Assembly (NCBI GenBank): GCA_002327765.1 | Contig: DCUH01000133.1 | Location: 59,656-123,655 of the forward strand | Length of the DNA stretch: 64,000 bases | Origin: a bacterium UBA2219 | GTDB taxonomy: Bacteria; Desulfobacterota; Deferrimicrobia; Deferrimicrobiales; Deferrimicrobiaceae | Direction of reading: 5' to 3' | Part shown: one piece after another, positions 35,731-45,022 of the stretch | Position numbering within the stretch: position 1 is the first letter of the stretch | Layout: each line of letters begins with the position of its first letter | Notes under the pieces: generated by a model | What the model saw: only the letters and a program-made list of their open reading frames with translations | Database searches by the model: none | What the model was told of the DNA's origin: nothing | Program-made: the position numbers and the translations under genes

Positions 35731-36456
35731 ATGCGGAAGGGCCCGGTCTCGATGAACGCCTCCTGCGCGGTCAAGCGCGCTTTCGATATGTTCCTCGCGG
35801 CGTCGATCCTCCTGGCGACCTCGCCGGTGCTCGCGCTGGTGGCGCTGCTGATCCTGCTGCTGGAGGGGAGGCCGGTGATCTACGTCTCCCGCAGGCAGGT
35901 GTCGTTCGGCCGGACGATCCCGGTCTACAAGTTCCGCACCATGGTGCGCGACGCGACCTCCCGGAAGTACCGCCTCAAGGAGCGGTTCATGCGGGACGGC
36001 TTCCTCGACATCCCCCGCACATGCGAGGTCTACACGCCGATCGGCCGGGTCCTGGAGCGGCTGCAGATCGTGGAGCTGCCGCAGATGGTGAACGTCCTGC
36101 TCCACGGGATGAGCCTGATCGGGAACCGCCCGCTGCCGGCCGAGAACGTCAAGCTCCTGCGGAAATTCCCCGGCTGGAAGGAACGGTTCGACAGCCCCGC
36201 GGGCATCACGGGGATCGCGCAGGTCGTCGGCCGCCTCGAGCTGACGCCGGCCCAGCGGCTCGATCTCGAGCGCGCCTACTCGAAGGTGTACCGGGAAGGC
36301 AACATCCTCTGGTGCGACCTGAAGATCTTCTTCTGCACGCTGTACGTGATCGTATTCGCCAGGGGCATCCCGCTCGAGAAGGCGTACCGGCTGGTCGGGA
36401 TCGAGCATAAAGTCGCCGAGCTGCAACCGATCATTCAGACAAGCGTCCAGACATGA
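35731..36456 (+). CDS. Initiating undecaprenyl-phosphate sugar-1-phosphate transferase (PGT 1)
   Basis: Monotopic phosphoglycosyl transferase of the bacterial sugar transferase family, 241 aa. It puts the first sugar-phosphate on undecaprenyl phosphate at the inner membrane. One N-terminal re-entrant helix (MFLAASILLATSPVLALVAL) precedes the catalytic domain with IPVYKFRTMV, the ELPQMVNVLL segment and the MSLIGNRPLPAENV motif (variant of the usual MSLVGPRP). It begins directly at the previous stop and overlaps the SDR gene (ATGA). A second, different PGT lies at 53276, implying two separately initiated glycans. Confidence 0.88.
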   Translation: MRKGPVSMNASCAVKRAFDMFLAASILLATSPVLALVALLILLLEGRPVIYVSRRQVSFGRTIPVYKFRTMVRDATSRKYRLKERFMRDGFLDIPRTCEVYTPIGRVLERLQIVELPQMVNVLLHGMSLIGNRPLPAENVKLLRKFPGWKERFDSPAGITGIAQVVGRLELTPAQRLDLERAYSKVYREGNILWCDLKIFFCTLYVIVFARGIPLEKAYRLVGIEHKVAELQPIIQTSVQT

Positions 36457-37178
36457 ACGTGCTGGTGCTCGGTGCGTCCTCCGCCGTCGGCGCGGGGGTG
36501 GCCGAGGCCTTTTCCCCGGGCAACCGGCTGCTCCTCACGGGCCGGGACGCGTCCCGGCTGGAGCGCGCCGCGGAGCGATGCCGCGCCGCGGGGGCTTCCG
36601 CCGTCTCCTGCGTGGCGTGGGACCTGCGGAATGGGCCGGGCGATCTCGGGCAGGCGGCCGTCGACTTCCGGCCGGACCTGTTCGTAAACGCGGCCTCGGC
36701 GACGAGCCGCCTTCGGGACGACCGGATCGACCCCGCCGGGATGGATGGTCTTCTGGCCGTCGACGTGGCCGTCCCGCTCGACCTGGTCCGGGCCCTGCTG
36801 CCGGAGCTGGGCGGCCGCCCGTTCGGCGTCATCTTCATATCCTCCTTCCTTTCGGCGGTCCGCAGCCCCGGACGCGAGATATATGGTTCGCTGAAAAGGG
36901 TCCACGAGACGGCCCTCCGGGGGATGGCGGACTCCCGTCCGGGCCTCCGGCTGCTGATCGTCCGGGTTTCGAAGAGGATTCCGACGGACATGGGGAGCCC
37001 GGAAGCCGGCCGCCTCGGCGCGGCGGTCCGGAAGGGGTATTTCGAGGGCGGGCGGGTCATGTATCATGGAGTTGCCGGCCGCCTGGCCGAGGCGCTCTAC
37101 GGGTTCCAGCCGTTCCTGTTCTCCCTCGCGGTCCGGATCGACCGTTTCCTGCACGGAAGGTCTTCCACATCCCGATGA
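36453..37178 (+). CDS. Short-chain dehydrogenase/reductase (classical SDR)
   Basis: NAD(P)-dependent oxidoreductase of 241 aa with a Rossmann fold. The glycine motif is GASSAVGAGVAEAF (residues 7-20), then LLTGRDASRLERA, NAASATS (NAAS-like strand) and the catalytic IYGSLKRVHE with Tyr and Lys four residues apart. The C-terminal 40 residues include hydrophobic stretches. Members of this type in glycan clusters act on lipid- or nucleotide-linked sugars; the substrate here is unknown. Coupled to PGT 1 by an ATGA overlap. Confidence 0.78.
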   Translation: MNVLVLGASSAVGAGVAEAFSPGNRLLLTGRDASRLERAAERCRAAGASAVSCVAWDLRNGPGDLGQAAVDFRPDLFVNAASATSRLRDDRIDPAGMDGLLAVDVAVPLDLVRALLPELGGRPFGVIFISSFLSAVRSPGREIYGSLKRVHETALRGMADSRPGLRLLIVRVSKRIPTDMGSPEAGRLGAAVRKGYFEGGRVMYHGVAGRLAEALYGFQPFLFSLAVRIDRFLHGRSSTSR

Positions 37179-37191
37179 AAGAGGTAGGCCA

Positions 37192-37854
37192 ATGCGCAAG
37201 CTCCTCCTGCTCTCCCTGATCGTCCTGCTCGCCGCCCCAGCCTTCGCGGAGCCCCCCCAGACAGAGGACCAGAAGGTGCTCTACGCCCTCGGCATGCTCC
37301 TCAACCGCTCGGTCGCCTCCTTCCAGCTCTCGCCCGCGGAGCTGGAGTTCGTGAAGCAGGGGATGACGGACGCCGTGGCGGGGAAGCCGTCCGCCGTGGA
37401 CCTGCAGGCGTACGGCCCGAAGGTGCAGGCGCTGAACGAGGCGCGCCGCAAGGCGCAGGCGGACAAGGCGGTCTCCACCGGGAAATCGTTCGAGGAGAAG
37501 GCAGCGAAGGAGAAGGGCGCCGTTAAGACCGCCTCCGGCCTGGTTTACCAGCCCTTGAAGGAAGGGACCGGGAAGGCCCCGGGCCCGGCCTCCACGGTGA
37601 AGGTGCACTACCGCGGGACGCTTCCCGACGGGAAGGAGTTCGACAGCTCGTACAAGCGGGGCACCCCCGCCGAGTTCCCGCTGAACGGCGTCATCAAGTG
37701 CTTCAGCGAGGGGCTGCAGATGATGAAGGTGGGCGGAAAGGCGAAGCTGGTCTGCCCCGCGAAGATCGCCTACGGGGACCAGGGGGCGGGCGACGTCATC
37801 CCGCCGGGGGCGACCCTCCAGTTCGAGATAGAGCTTCTCGGAATTAAGGAGTAA
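37192..37854 (+). CDS. Exported FKBP-type peptidyl-prolyl isomerase
   Basis: Periplasmic prolyl isomerase of the Mip/FklB type, 220 aa. A signal peptide (MRKLLLLSLIVLLAAPAFA) is followed by the helical dimerisation region (LYALGMLLNRSVASF to about residue 110) and the FKBP domain, which starts ASGLVYQPLKEGTGKAPG and contains VKVHYRGTLPDGKEFDSSY and IAYGDQGAGDVIPPGATL. GAGGTAG lies upstream of ATG 37192; the frame is open to 37066 but overlaps the SDR gene. Its place inside a glycan operon suggests it folds one of the exported beta-rich proteins, which is inference. Confidence 0.92.
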   Translation: MRKLLLLSLIVLLAAPAFAEPPQTEDQKVLYALGMLLNRSVASFQLSPAELEFVKQGMTDAVAGKPSAVDLQAYGPKVQALNEARRKAQADKAVSTGKSFEEKAAKEKGAVKTASGLVYQPLKEGTGKAPGPASTVKVHYRGTLPDGKEFDSSYKRGTPAEFPLNGVIKCFSEGLQMMKVGGKAKLVCPAKIAYGDQGAGDVIPPGATLQFEIELLGIKE

Positions 37855-37865
37855 AATCAACGGTT

Positions 37866-39773
37866 ATGTCCAAGAGCGTGGCCGGGGAGCATTTCTTCCT
37901 GCGGTACCGGCTTTTCCTGAAGCTGGTGCTCCACGGGGTCATCTGCGTCATGGCGTTCCTGGGGGCGTATTTCCTCCGGTTCGAATTCTCCATCCCTTCC
38001 CAGTACTTCCCCGTCATCCGGGAAGCGGTCCCGATTCTGCTGCTGGCGAAGGCGGCTGGGTTCTCCGTCTTCGGCCTGTTCCACGGGTGGTGGCGGTACG
38101 TCGGGATCCGGGACGTTCTGCCGATCGCGGGCGGGTGCGCCCTCGGGTCGTCCCTGTTCTTCGCGGTCGCTTTCTTCCTGTACCCCCCCTCCTCCATTCC
38201 CAGGTCGATCTACGCCCTCGACTGCATCCTGACCTTCCTGTTCGTCATGGGGGCGCGGTACCTGATCCGCTTCAGCCGGGAGACGTTCGAGCGGCGGTCT
38301 CACCCGGCAAACCGGCGCGTCCTGATCGTGGGGGCGGGATCGGCGGGGCAGATGATCGTCCGGGAGATCCGGGCGAACCCGTCCCTGGGGATGATCGAGG
38401 TCGGCTTCGTGGACGACGATCCGCGGAAGCTGCGCGCCCGGATCGACGGCGTCCCGGTGCTGGGGCACCACGGGGACATCCCGCGCCTCTGCGAGGACCA
38501 ACGGGTCGACGAGATCATCATCGCCATCCCCTCCGCCCCGCCGTCCCGTCTGCGGCACATCCTGGAGCACTGCCGCGACGCGAAGGCGAGGGCCCGGATC
38601 CTCCCGGGGGTCGGGGACCTCATCGACGGGAAGGTCAGCGTGAGGGACCTCCGGAACGTGGATCTCCAGGACCTCCTCGGGCGCGACCCGGTCCGGCTGG
38701 ACACCGACCTGCTGAGCCGGAACATCAAGGGGAAGACGGTGATGGTGACCGGCGCCGCCGGCTCCATCGGTTCGGAGCTGTGCCGCAAGATCGCCGCCCT
38801 GTCGCCCGCCCGGCTGGTGATGTTCGAGATCGCGGAGAGCCCGCTGTTCGACTTCGAGATGGAGATGCGGGAGAGGTTCCCCGGTATCAGCGCCGTCCCC
38901 GTGATCGGCGACGTGCGGGACCGCTCGCGCGTGGAGGAGGCGCTCCGGATCCACCGGCCGTCCATCGTGTACCACGCGGCGGCGTACAAGCACGTCCCCA
39001 TGATGGAGATGCACCCCGTGGAGGCCGTGAAGACGAACGTGCTGGGGACGCGGATCCTCGCCGAGGCGTCCGCGAAGTACGAGGTCGAGAGGTTCGTCCT
39101 CGTCTCGACCGACAAGGCGGTCCGCCCGACGAACGTGATGGGGGCGACGAAGCGGCTCGCGGAGCTGGTCATCCACAACATGAACGGCGAAGGCCGCCGC
39201 ACCGTGTTCGTGGCGGTCCGGTTCGGAAACGTGCTGGGCAGCGTGGGCAGCGTGATCCCGATCTTCCGGAAGCAGCTGGAGACCACGGGGAAGCTGACCG
39301 TCACGGATCCCGCGGCCACCCGCTACTTCATGCTGATCCCGGAGGCGGCGGGGCTGATCCTCCAGGCGGGGGCGATGGGGAAGGGCGGGGAGGTGTTCGT
39401 CCTCGAGATGGGCGAGCCCATCAAGATCGTCGACCTGGCGGAGAACCTGATCCGTCTCTCCGGGAGGGAGCTGGGCGTGAACGCCGAGATCGCCTTCACC
39501 GGCCTGCGCCCCGGCGAGAAGCTGCACGAGGAGCTGGTCATCGAGGGGGAGGACGTCGAGCGCACCGACCACCCCAAGGTGATGAAGCTGATCGGCAGCG
39601 AGACGATGCCGCCGGGGTGGGCCGAGCGGCTGGACGAGTTGATCCTCACCGCGACCGCGGGCGAACGGGTCGGCGTCGTCGGCCTGCTGGACGCCCTCGT
39701 GAAAGGGTACAACCCCCGATACGAGTACCACAAGGCGCCCGCCGGCGAGGACGCCTCGAAATCGTTGCATTGA
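37866..39773 (+). CDS. Membrane-bound nucleotide-sugar 4,6-dehydratase (WbpM/CapD family)
   Basis: Polysaccharide biosynthesis enzyme of 635 aa. Four N-terminal transmembrane helices (residues about 15-125) are followed by a small Rossmann CoA-binding-like domain (RRVLIVGAGSAGQMIVREI) and the catalytic SDR domain with TGAAGSIGSELCRKI (near 295-309) and the S-M-K active site at Met425 and Lys429 in VMGATKRLAE. Homologues turn UDP-GlcNAc into UDP-4-keto-6-deoxy-sugar, the precursor of QuiNAc, FucNAc or bacillosamine. The C-terminus has FTGLRPGEKLHEELV. It follows the FKBP gene by 11 bases and overlaps wzi (TTGA). Aminotransferases farther on could use its product. Confidence 0.93.
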   Translation: MSKSVAGEHFFLRYRLFLKLVLHGVICVMAFLGAYFLRFEFSIPSQYFPVIREAVPILLLAKAAGFSVFGLFHGWWRYVGIRDVLPIAGGCALGSSLFFAVAFFLYPPSSIPRSIYALDCILTFLFVMGARYLIRFSRETFERRSHPANRRVLIVGAGSAGQMIVREIRANPSLGMIEVGFVDDDPRKLRARIDGVPVLGHHGDIPRLCEDQRVDEIIIAIPSAPPSRLRHILEHCRDAKARARILPGVGDLIDGKVSVRDLRNVDLQDLLGRDPVRLDTDLLSRNIKGKTVMVTGAAGSIGSELCRKIAALSPARLVMFEIAESPLFDFEMEMRERFPGISAVPVIGDVRDRSRVEEALRIHRPSIVYHAAAYKHVPMMEMHPVEAVKTNVLGTRILAEASAKYEVERFVLVSTDKAVRPTNVMGATKRLAELVIHNMNGEGRRTVFVAVRFGNVLGSVGSVIPIFRKQLETTGKLTVTDPAATRYFMLIPEAAGLILQAGAMGKGGEVFVLEMGEPIKIVDLAENLIRLSGRELGVNAEIAFTGLRPGEKLHEELVIEGEDVERTDHPKVMKLIGSETMPPGWAERLDELILTATAGERVGVVGLLDALVKGYNPRYEYHKAPAGEDASKSLH

Positions 39774-41263
39774 AAGCAAGGTTTCCATTCCCTTCCGCCG
39801 CCGTCCTTTTCGCGCTGCTCGCGCTCGCCGCGGCGCCGGCGCATCCCGCGGACCTCGACCTGGTCGAGGAGCGGGAGGTCTACGTCGCGCTGGACAAGCT
39901 GAACGCGATGGGGCTGCTGCCCGGCTTCCTGGCGAACACGCGCCCCTACGACATGCAGGCGGTTCGGGCGGCCGCGGGGGACGTCCAGTGGGCCGGGATG
40001 GCCGTGCCGGAATCCGTCGCCGATCTGGGCCGGTGGGTCGCCTGGCGGTCGAGCCACGCGAACATGGTCCGCGGGCAGCTGTCGGCGGGCTATTCCAGGG
40101 AACCTCGGGTTGAGGAAAACAGCGGCGCGACGCGGACGCCCGACGGGTACTCGATCCGGGGCACCGCCCTCGGCCGCTCCGAGCCGTATCCCTGGCTCTC
40201 CTTCGGCGGCAAGGCGACGGCCTGGACCGGCGAGGAGGACGGCGCGCGCATGGCGGGCTATTCCGCACAGGCCGGCCACAAGTACGCCTCCCTGCAGGCG
40301 GGGAAGATCACGACCTGGTACGGCCCCGGGCGCCGCGGCTCCCTGATCTTCACGAATAACGCGGAGCCGTATCCCGGCGTGCGTCTCCACAACCCGGTGC
40401 CCATCCCGATCACGGGATTCTTCTCCTTCCTGGGGCATTTCCAGTACGACCTGTTCGTGGCCCGGATGGACAAGGACCGGCCGGTGCCGGAGACGATGCT
40501 TTCGGGTATGCGTCTCGCCCTGCGGCCCAACCGTTACCTGGAGATCGGCGCTTCCCGGGCGATGCACTTCGGGGGGGAGGGGTACGACGACGGCTTCAGC
40601 GCCTGGTGGGACGCGTTCAAGGGGAAAGAGGAGGGCGACCTGGAGAACACCCGGAACCAGCTCGGGGGGTTCGACGTCCAGCTGACGCTGCCCTTCAAGA
40701 CCTTTCCCGTGCAGCTCTACTTCGAGGCCGCGGGGGAGGACCAGTCCCGGGGGGAAGGGATCGAGTTCCTCCCCATGCCGGAGAAGTGGGCGTACTTGGG
40801 CGGGGTGTTCTTTCCCGCCCTCTTCGGGACCCCCCGGCTCGATTTCCGGGCGGAGTACGCGGACAACCGCGTCCACCACGAGGGCGACATCTGGTACACC
40901 CACCCTTACTCCCCGCACGAATACAAGGGGCGGATCCTCGGCCACCCGATGGGCACGGACGCGCGGGATCTCATGCTGCAGGGGCGATGGTTCCTCCTTC
41001 CGTCCACGTACCTGGAATTCACGATGAACTTCACCGACCGGTACCACCCGGGGCCGTCGACGGAAAAGACGACCGGTTTCCGCACGGCGTTCGTGGGCTG
41101 GCTCACCCCTTCCGTCCGGGCCGGCGCGGGGGTCCTGCTGGAACGGGTGAAGAACCCGGGCGGGGCCGCGGTCGGCACGCGGGACGAATTCGCGTATTAT
41201 ATCGATCTGTCCTGGCAAATTTCCGGCGGCAATGTTCCGGCTTCCTCCAAGGAGAGACCATGA
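39770..41263 (+). CDS. wzi: Wzi-family capsule assembly outer-membrane protein
   Basis: Outer-membrane beta-barrel of the Wzi/capsule assembly family, 497 aa, which anchors or organises capsular polysaccharide at the cell surface. It has an N-terminal signal peptide (FPSAAVLFALLALAAAPAHP), a helical first domain (VYVALDKLNAMGLLPGF), then the barrel with RGSLIFTNNAEPYPGVRLHN and PIPITGFFSFLGHFQYDLF, family hallmarks. The start is TTG 39770, overlapping the WbpM-like stop; no ATG lies near. It overlaps the following SLBB gene by four bases. This gene opens glycan assembly set B. Confidence 0.85.
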   Translation: MKARFPFPSAAVLFALLALAAAPAHPADLDLVEEREVYVALDKLNAMGLLPGFLANTRPYDMQAVRAAAGDVQWAGMAVPESVADLGRWVAWRSSHANMVRGQLSAGYSREPRVEENSGATRTPDGYSIRGTALGRSEPYPWLSFGGKATAWTGEEDGARMAGYSAQAGHKYASLQAGKITTWYGPGRRGSLIFTNNAEPYPGVRLHNPVPIPITGFFSFLGHFQYDLFVARMDKDRPVPETMLSGMRLALRPNRYLEIGASRAMHFGGEGYDDGFSAWWDAFKGKEEGDLENTRNQLGGFDVQLTLPFKTFPVQLYFEAAGEDQSRGEGIEFLPMPEKWAYLGGVFFPALFGTPRLDFRAEYADNRVHHEGDIWYTHPYSPHEYKGRILGHPMGTDARDLMLQGRWFLLPSTYLEFTMNFTDRYHPGPSTEKTTGFRTAFVGWLTPSVRAGAGVLLERVKNPGGAAVGTRDEFAYYIDLSWQISGGNVPASSKERP

Positions 41264-43779
41264 TTCGCCATTTATCCCGGGGATTGTTCGCGGTCGTGCT
41301 TCTGCTGGTTTCGGGTCTCCACGGCGCATGGGCCGTGGACCTTTTCGGGACGGGAGGCGGGGTTTTCGGCCCGGCGCAATCCGGCGACGCGGACGCCAGG
41401 GGCTATTACCAGGGGACGGGGTCGAGATCCCCCTACCAGCCGACGGGGGATCCGTCCTCCGCCTATCCCCTGGGGGGCTATCCCTACCCGATGATGGGCG
41501 GCGACACCCTGGCGGATCAACCCGGCCCGCCGTCCGCGCCCGCCCCGACGCTTCCCCCCCTGCCGCCGGAAGGCCAGTCCGCGTTCGAGCAGTTCGTTTC
41601 GGGAAAGATCGAGATCACGAAAGCGCAGCTCGACGTGATCGTTTCCGACCCGGCGATCGTTTTCACGAATTTCCTCGCGGGCGTCCCCAACGGGACGGTG
41701 GCCGTGCCGGTCGGCATCGTCATGCCGCCGGGGGCGGCGGCGCCGGCGAAGCCTCCGGAATCGGCCGAGCAGAAGGCCGCGGCCCCCTCCTCCGACAACG
41801 TGGCGCCCGCCGCGACCGCCGGCTACCTCGTCGGCCCGCGGGACCGGATCGCCGATGCGTTCCGGCTCCTGGGGATCGCGAGCCCGTATTCCATTTCCAT
41901 GGACCTGAAGCATTTCGGGCTCGACCTCTTCGAGCAGGGCCGTTCCGGCTTCCTCACGACGGCCAATCTCCCCGTGGGGCCCGACTACGTGCTGGGCCCA
42001 GAGGACGAGGTGAAGATACGGGTCTGGGGCAAGGTCGAAGGGGCATGGATCCGGCGGATCGAGCGGGACGGCACGGTCCGGCTGCCGAAGGTCGGCGTCG
42101 TCTCCCTCGGAGGGCTGAGCTTCGCGCAGGCGAAGGAAACGCTCCACAAGGAGTATTCGAGGGTGTTCACCGGGTTCGAGATGAACGTAACCCTCGGGGC
42201 GCTTCGCACGATGACCGTGTACGTCGTGGGCAACGCCCGGATGCCGGGCGCCTACACGGTGTCGTCGCTTTCGACGCTGGTGCACGCCATGATGCAGGCC
42301 GGCGGGCCGTCCAAGGCCGGGTCCATGCGCGACATCCAGATCCGCAGGGACGGGATGACGGTTTCCCACTTCGACATGTACGACCTGCTGCGGCACGGGG
42401 ACAAGTCCGGCGATCCGAGGCTCCTGCCGGAGGACGTGATCTTCATCCCCCCCGTCGGCCCGGTCGCCGCGATCGCGGGCAGCGTGAGCCGCCCGGGGCT
42501 GTACGAGCTGAAGGGGGAGCGGACCGTTTCGCAGCTCATCGAGCTGGCGGGGGGGCTGAACGCCCTGGCGTTCCGGGGCCGGCTGCAGATCGAGCGGATC
42601 GTGGAGAGCAACCGCCAGATCGTGTTCGAATCCGACCTCGCCGAATGGAAGGAAAGGGAGGTCGACCTCCGTTCCGGCGACATCCTCAAGGTCTTCCAGA
42701 TCGTCAAGGACCAGCGTACCGTCCGCGTGACGGGGGCCGTTCTCCGGGAGGGCGATTACGGGTTCACCCCCGGCATGACGGTGAAGGACCTGGTCGGCCT
42801 GTCCGGCGGGGCGAAATATTACGCGTACCTGAAGGAGGCGGAGCTGGCCCGCCTGTACCTTTCCGAGCAGGGGCCGCGGGTGGAGAAGGTCAACCTCGAC
42901 CTGGAAAATGCGATGGCCGGGGATGCCCGGTCGAACCTGCCGCTGCAGGAAAACGACCACCTGTTCGTCCGGACCATCCCCGAGTGGGGCACGTACACGC
43001 AGGTCTCGGTCCTGGGGGAGGTCCGGTTCCCCGGCACCTACACCGCGCGGAAGGGGGAGCGGCTCTCCTCCCTGATCGAGAGGGCCGGCGGCTACACGTC
43101 GAGCGCCTACGTCCGGGGCGCCGTGTTCACGAGGGTCAGCGTGCGGGAGACCCAGCAGAGGATGCTCGACGAGTCCATCGCGCGGCTGGAACGGGACCTG
43201 ATGGCACAGAGCGCCGCTTCCGCGGCGACCGCGGCCTCCGGCGAGGAGCTGGGGGCGAAGGAACTGGAGGTCCGGCGGGTCCAGGCGCTGGTGGAGAAGC
43301 TGCGGACCTTCAAGGCCCGGGGGAGGATGGTGCTGGAGGTGTCCTCGCCGGAAAAGATGAAAAACACCATGAACGACATCGAGCTCGAAAACGGGGACGT
43401 CCTGTACGTGCCCCAGAATCCCCGGTGCGTCCACGCGTTGGGCGCCGTGTTCAACCAGGCGACGTTCGTTTTCGACAAGAGCAAGGGGGTCGAGGATTAC
43501 ATCACGATGGCCGGCGGGTTCATGGACTCCGGCGACAAGGAGCGCGTCTACATCCTGAAATCGAACGGGTCCGCGGTCCGTCCCGACAGCGGCCGTTTCT
43601 TCCTGCTCCCCGGGTCTTCGTTCTCCTCGGCGGACGGCAAGCCGATACTGGAATCCGGGGACACCATCGTGGTGCCCGAGAAGATCGACCGGATCGCGTG
43701 GCTCCGCAACACTAAGGACGTCTTCCAGATCCTGTTCCAGGCGACGATGGCGGCCGGCGTCGTGATCGCAGCGTTGTGA
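41260..43779 (+). CDS. Large SLBB-domain polysaccharide export protein (set B)
   Basis: Wza-related export protein of 839 aa. It has a signal peptide (FAVVLLLVSGLHGAWA), a Pro/Gly-rich linker (residues about 25-110), the Poly_export domain (VGPDYVLGPEDEVKIRVWG) and several SLBB units (ARMPGAYTVSSLSTL, VSRPGLYELKGERTV, VRFPGTYTARKGERL and ALGAVFNQATFVFD). It ends in a hydrophobic helix (FQATMAAGVVIAAL), like its set A paralogue but without the Arg/Asp-rich insert. ATG 41260 has AAGGAGAG upstream and overlaps the wzi stop. The following gene is a Wzz, repeating the set A order. Confidence 0.88.
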   Translation: MIRHLSRGLFAVVLLLVSGLHGAWAVDLFGTGGGVFGPAQSGDADARGYYQGTGSRSPYQPTGDPSSAYPLGGYPYPMMGGDTLADQPGPPSAPAPTLPPLPPEGQSAFEQFVSGKIEITKAQLDVIVSDPAIVFTNFLAGVPNGTVAVPVGIVMPPGAAAPAKPPESAEQKAAAPSSDNVAPAATAGYLVGPRDRIADAFRLLGIASPYSISMDLKHFGLDLFEQGRSGFLTTANLPVGPDYVLGPEDEVKIRVWGKVEGAWIRRIERDGTVRLPKVGVVSLGGLSFAQAKETLHKEYSRVFTGFEMNVTLGALRTMTVYVVGNARMPGAYTVSSLSTLVHAMMQAGGPSKAGSMRDIQIRRDGMTVSHFDMYDLLRHGDKSGDPRLLPEDVIFIPPVGPVAAIAGSVSRPGLYELKGERTVSQLIELAGGLNALAFRGRLQIERIVESNRQIVFESDLAEWKEREVDLRSGDILKVFQIVKDQRTVRVTGAVLREGDYGFTPGMTVKDLVGLSGGAKYYAYLKEAELARLYLSEQGPRVEKVNLDLENAMAGDARSNLPLQENDHLFVRTIPEWGTYTQVSVLGEVRFPGTYTARKGERLSSLIERAGGYTSSAYVRGAVFTRVSVRETQQRMLDESIARLERDLMAQSAASAATAASGEELGAKELEVRRVQALVEKLRTFKARGRMVLEVSSPEKMKNTMNDIELENGDVLYVPQNPRCVHALGAVFNQATFVFDKSKGVEDYITMAGGFMDSGDKERVYILKSNGSAVRPDSGRFFLLPGSSFSSADGKPILESGDTIVVPEKIDRIAWLRNTKDVFQILFQATMAAGVVIAAL

Positions 43780-43803
43780 GAGGCATCGACACGGGAGCGT
43801 AGA

Positions 43804-44946
43804 ATGGACCCCGACACGACCATCCGCGAGGAAGAAATCGACTGGGGTGCGGTGTTCCGCGCCCTGTCCCGGAGGAAATGGCTCATCCTTCGTGTCGCCG
43901 CCGCGACCGCGGTGATCGCCGCCCTGGTCTCCCTGTTCCTGCCCGTCTATTACGAGGCGGAAACGAGGATCTACCCTCCCCAGGACAAGGGGGGCAACCT
44001 CGCGGCGCAGCTCATGGGCCAGGGAGGGGGGTTGATCGCCCTCGCGACGGGGGCCGCGGGCGTCAGCGTCAAGTCGACGGGCGAGCTGTACGTGTCCATG
44101 ATGAAATCCCGCACGGTCCTGGACCGGCTGGTCGACCGGTTCGACCTGCTGAAGCTATACGGGAAGAAGTACCGGCAGGACGCCCGGAGGGAGCTCCTCG
44201 ACCTGCTCAAGGCCCGGGAGGAGCGGAAGACGGGGATCATCGTCCTCTCCGTGCAGGACAAGGACCCGAAACGGGCGGCGGAGCTCGCCAACGCCTTCGT
44301 GGAGGAACTCCGGTCCCTGACGGGCGGGCTGTCGATCTCGGAGGCCGGCCAGCGGCGCCTGTTCTTCGAGGAGCAGCTCGCGCGGACGAGGGATGCGCTT
44401 TCCCGCTCCGAGGAAGAGATCAAGGAGTTCCAGCAGCGGACCGGCATGTTCCAGATCGACGCGCAGGCGGGCGCCATCATCGAAAGCATCGCGCAGCTGC
44501 GGGCGAGCATCGCGATGAAGGAGGTCCAGGCCAAGGTCCTGCGGTCGTTCGCGACCTCCCGGAATCCCGACCTGCAGCGGGTCGAGGAGGAGCTCCGGGG
44601 GCTGCGCTTGGAGCTGGAGAAGGTGGAGACGAAAAAGGGGAGCGGCTTCGACCCCCTCATGTCCTCGGGCCGCGTCCCGGAGATGGGCTTGGAATATCTC
44701 CGGAAGATGCGGCAGCTGAAATACAACGAAACACTCTACGTGCTCCTCGCGAAGCAGTTCGAGCTGGCGAAGCTGGACGAGGCGAAAGAGGCGGTCGTCA
44801 TCCAGGTGATCGACCAGGCGGTCCCCCCGGAGCGCAAGTCCAGGCCCCAGAGGGCGTCGATCGTCCTGCTCGCGACGGGGCTGGCGCTCCTGCTCTCCTC
44901 GTTGTACGTGCTGTTCGGCGAACGCCCGTGGAAGAGGGCGGGTTGA
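43804..44946 (+). CDS. Wzz-type chain-length determinant (set B)
   Basis: Inner-membrane polysaccharide co-polymerase of 380 aa. It has an N-terminal helix (WLILRVAAATAVIAALVSLF, residues about 29-48), a periplasmic region with GLIALATGAAGVSVKSTGEL and long coiled coils (about residues 185-300), and a C-terminal helix (ASIVLLATGLALLLSSLYVL) preceded by the Pro-rich QAVPPERKSRPQR typical of Wzz. No kinase domain. It lies 24 bases behind the set B SLBB gene. It is longer than the set A copy (295 aa), so the two may set different chain lengths. Confidence 0.88.
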   Translation: MDPDTTIREEEIDWGAVFRALSRRKWLILRVAAATAVIAALVSLFLPVYYEAETRIYPPQDKGGNLAAQLMGQGGGLIALATGAAGVSVKSTGELYVSMMKSRTVLDRLVDRFDLLKLYGKKYRQDARRELLDLLKAREERKTGIIVLSVQDKDPKRAAELANAFVEELRSLTGGLSISEAGQRRLFFEEQLARTRDALSRSEEEIKEFQQRTGMFQIDAQAGAIIESIAQLRASIAMKEVQAKVLRSFATSRNPDLQRVEEELRGLRLELEKVETKKGSGFDPLMSSGRVPEMGLEYLRKMRQLKYNETLYVLLAKQFELAKLDEAKEAVVIQVIDQAVPPERKSRPQRASIVLLATGLALLLSSLYVLFGERPWKRAG

Positions 44947-45022
44947 CCGGGGAAGATCCCCTTCCCATGCCGCCGGAACGGGAAGGAAGGCCGGCCTCCG
45001 CTCCGCGCCGGGTGCCCCTCCC

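Noticed and set aside
41272..43434. A 720-codon minus-strand frame opposite the set B SLBB gene
   Set aside because: Antisense shadow of a GC-rich gene with clear domains on the plus strand.
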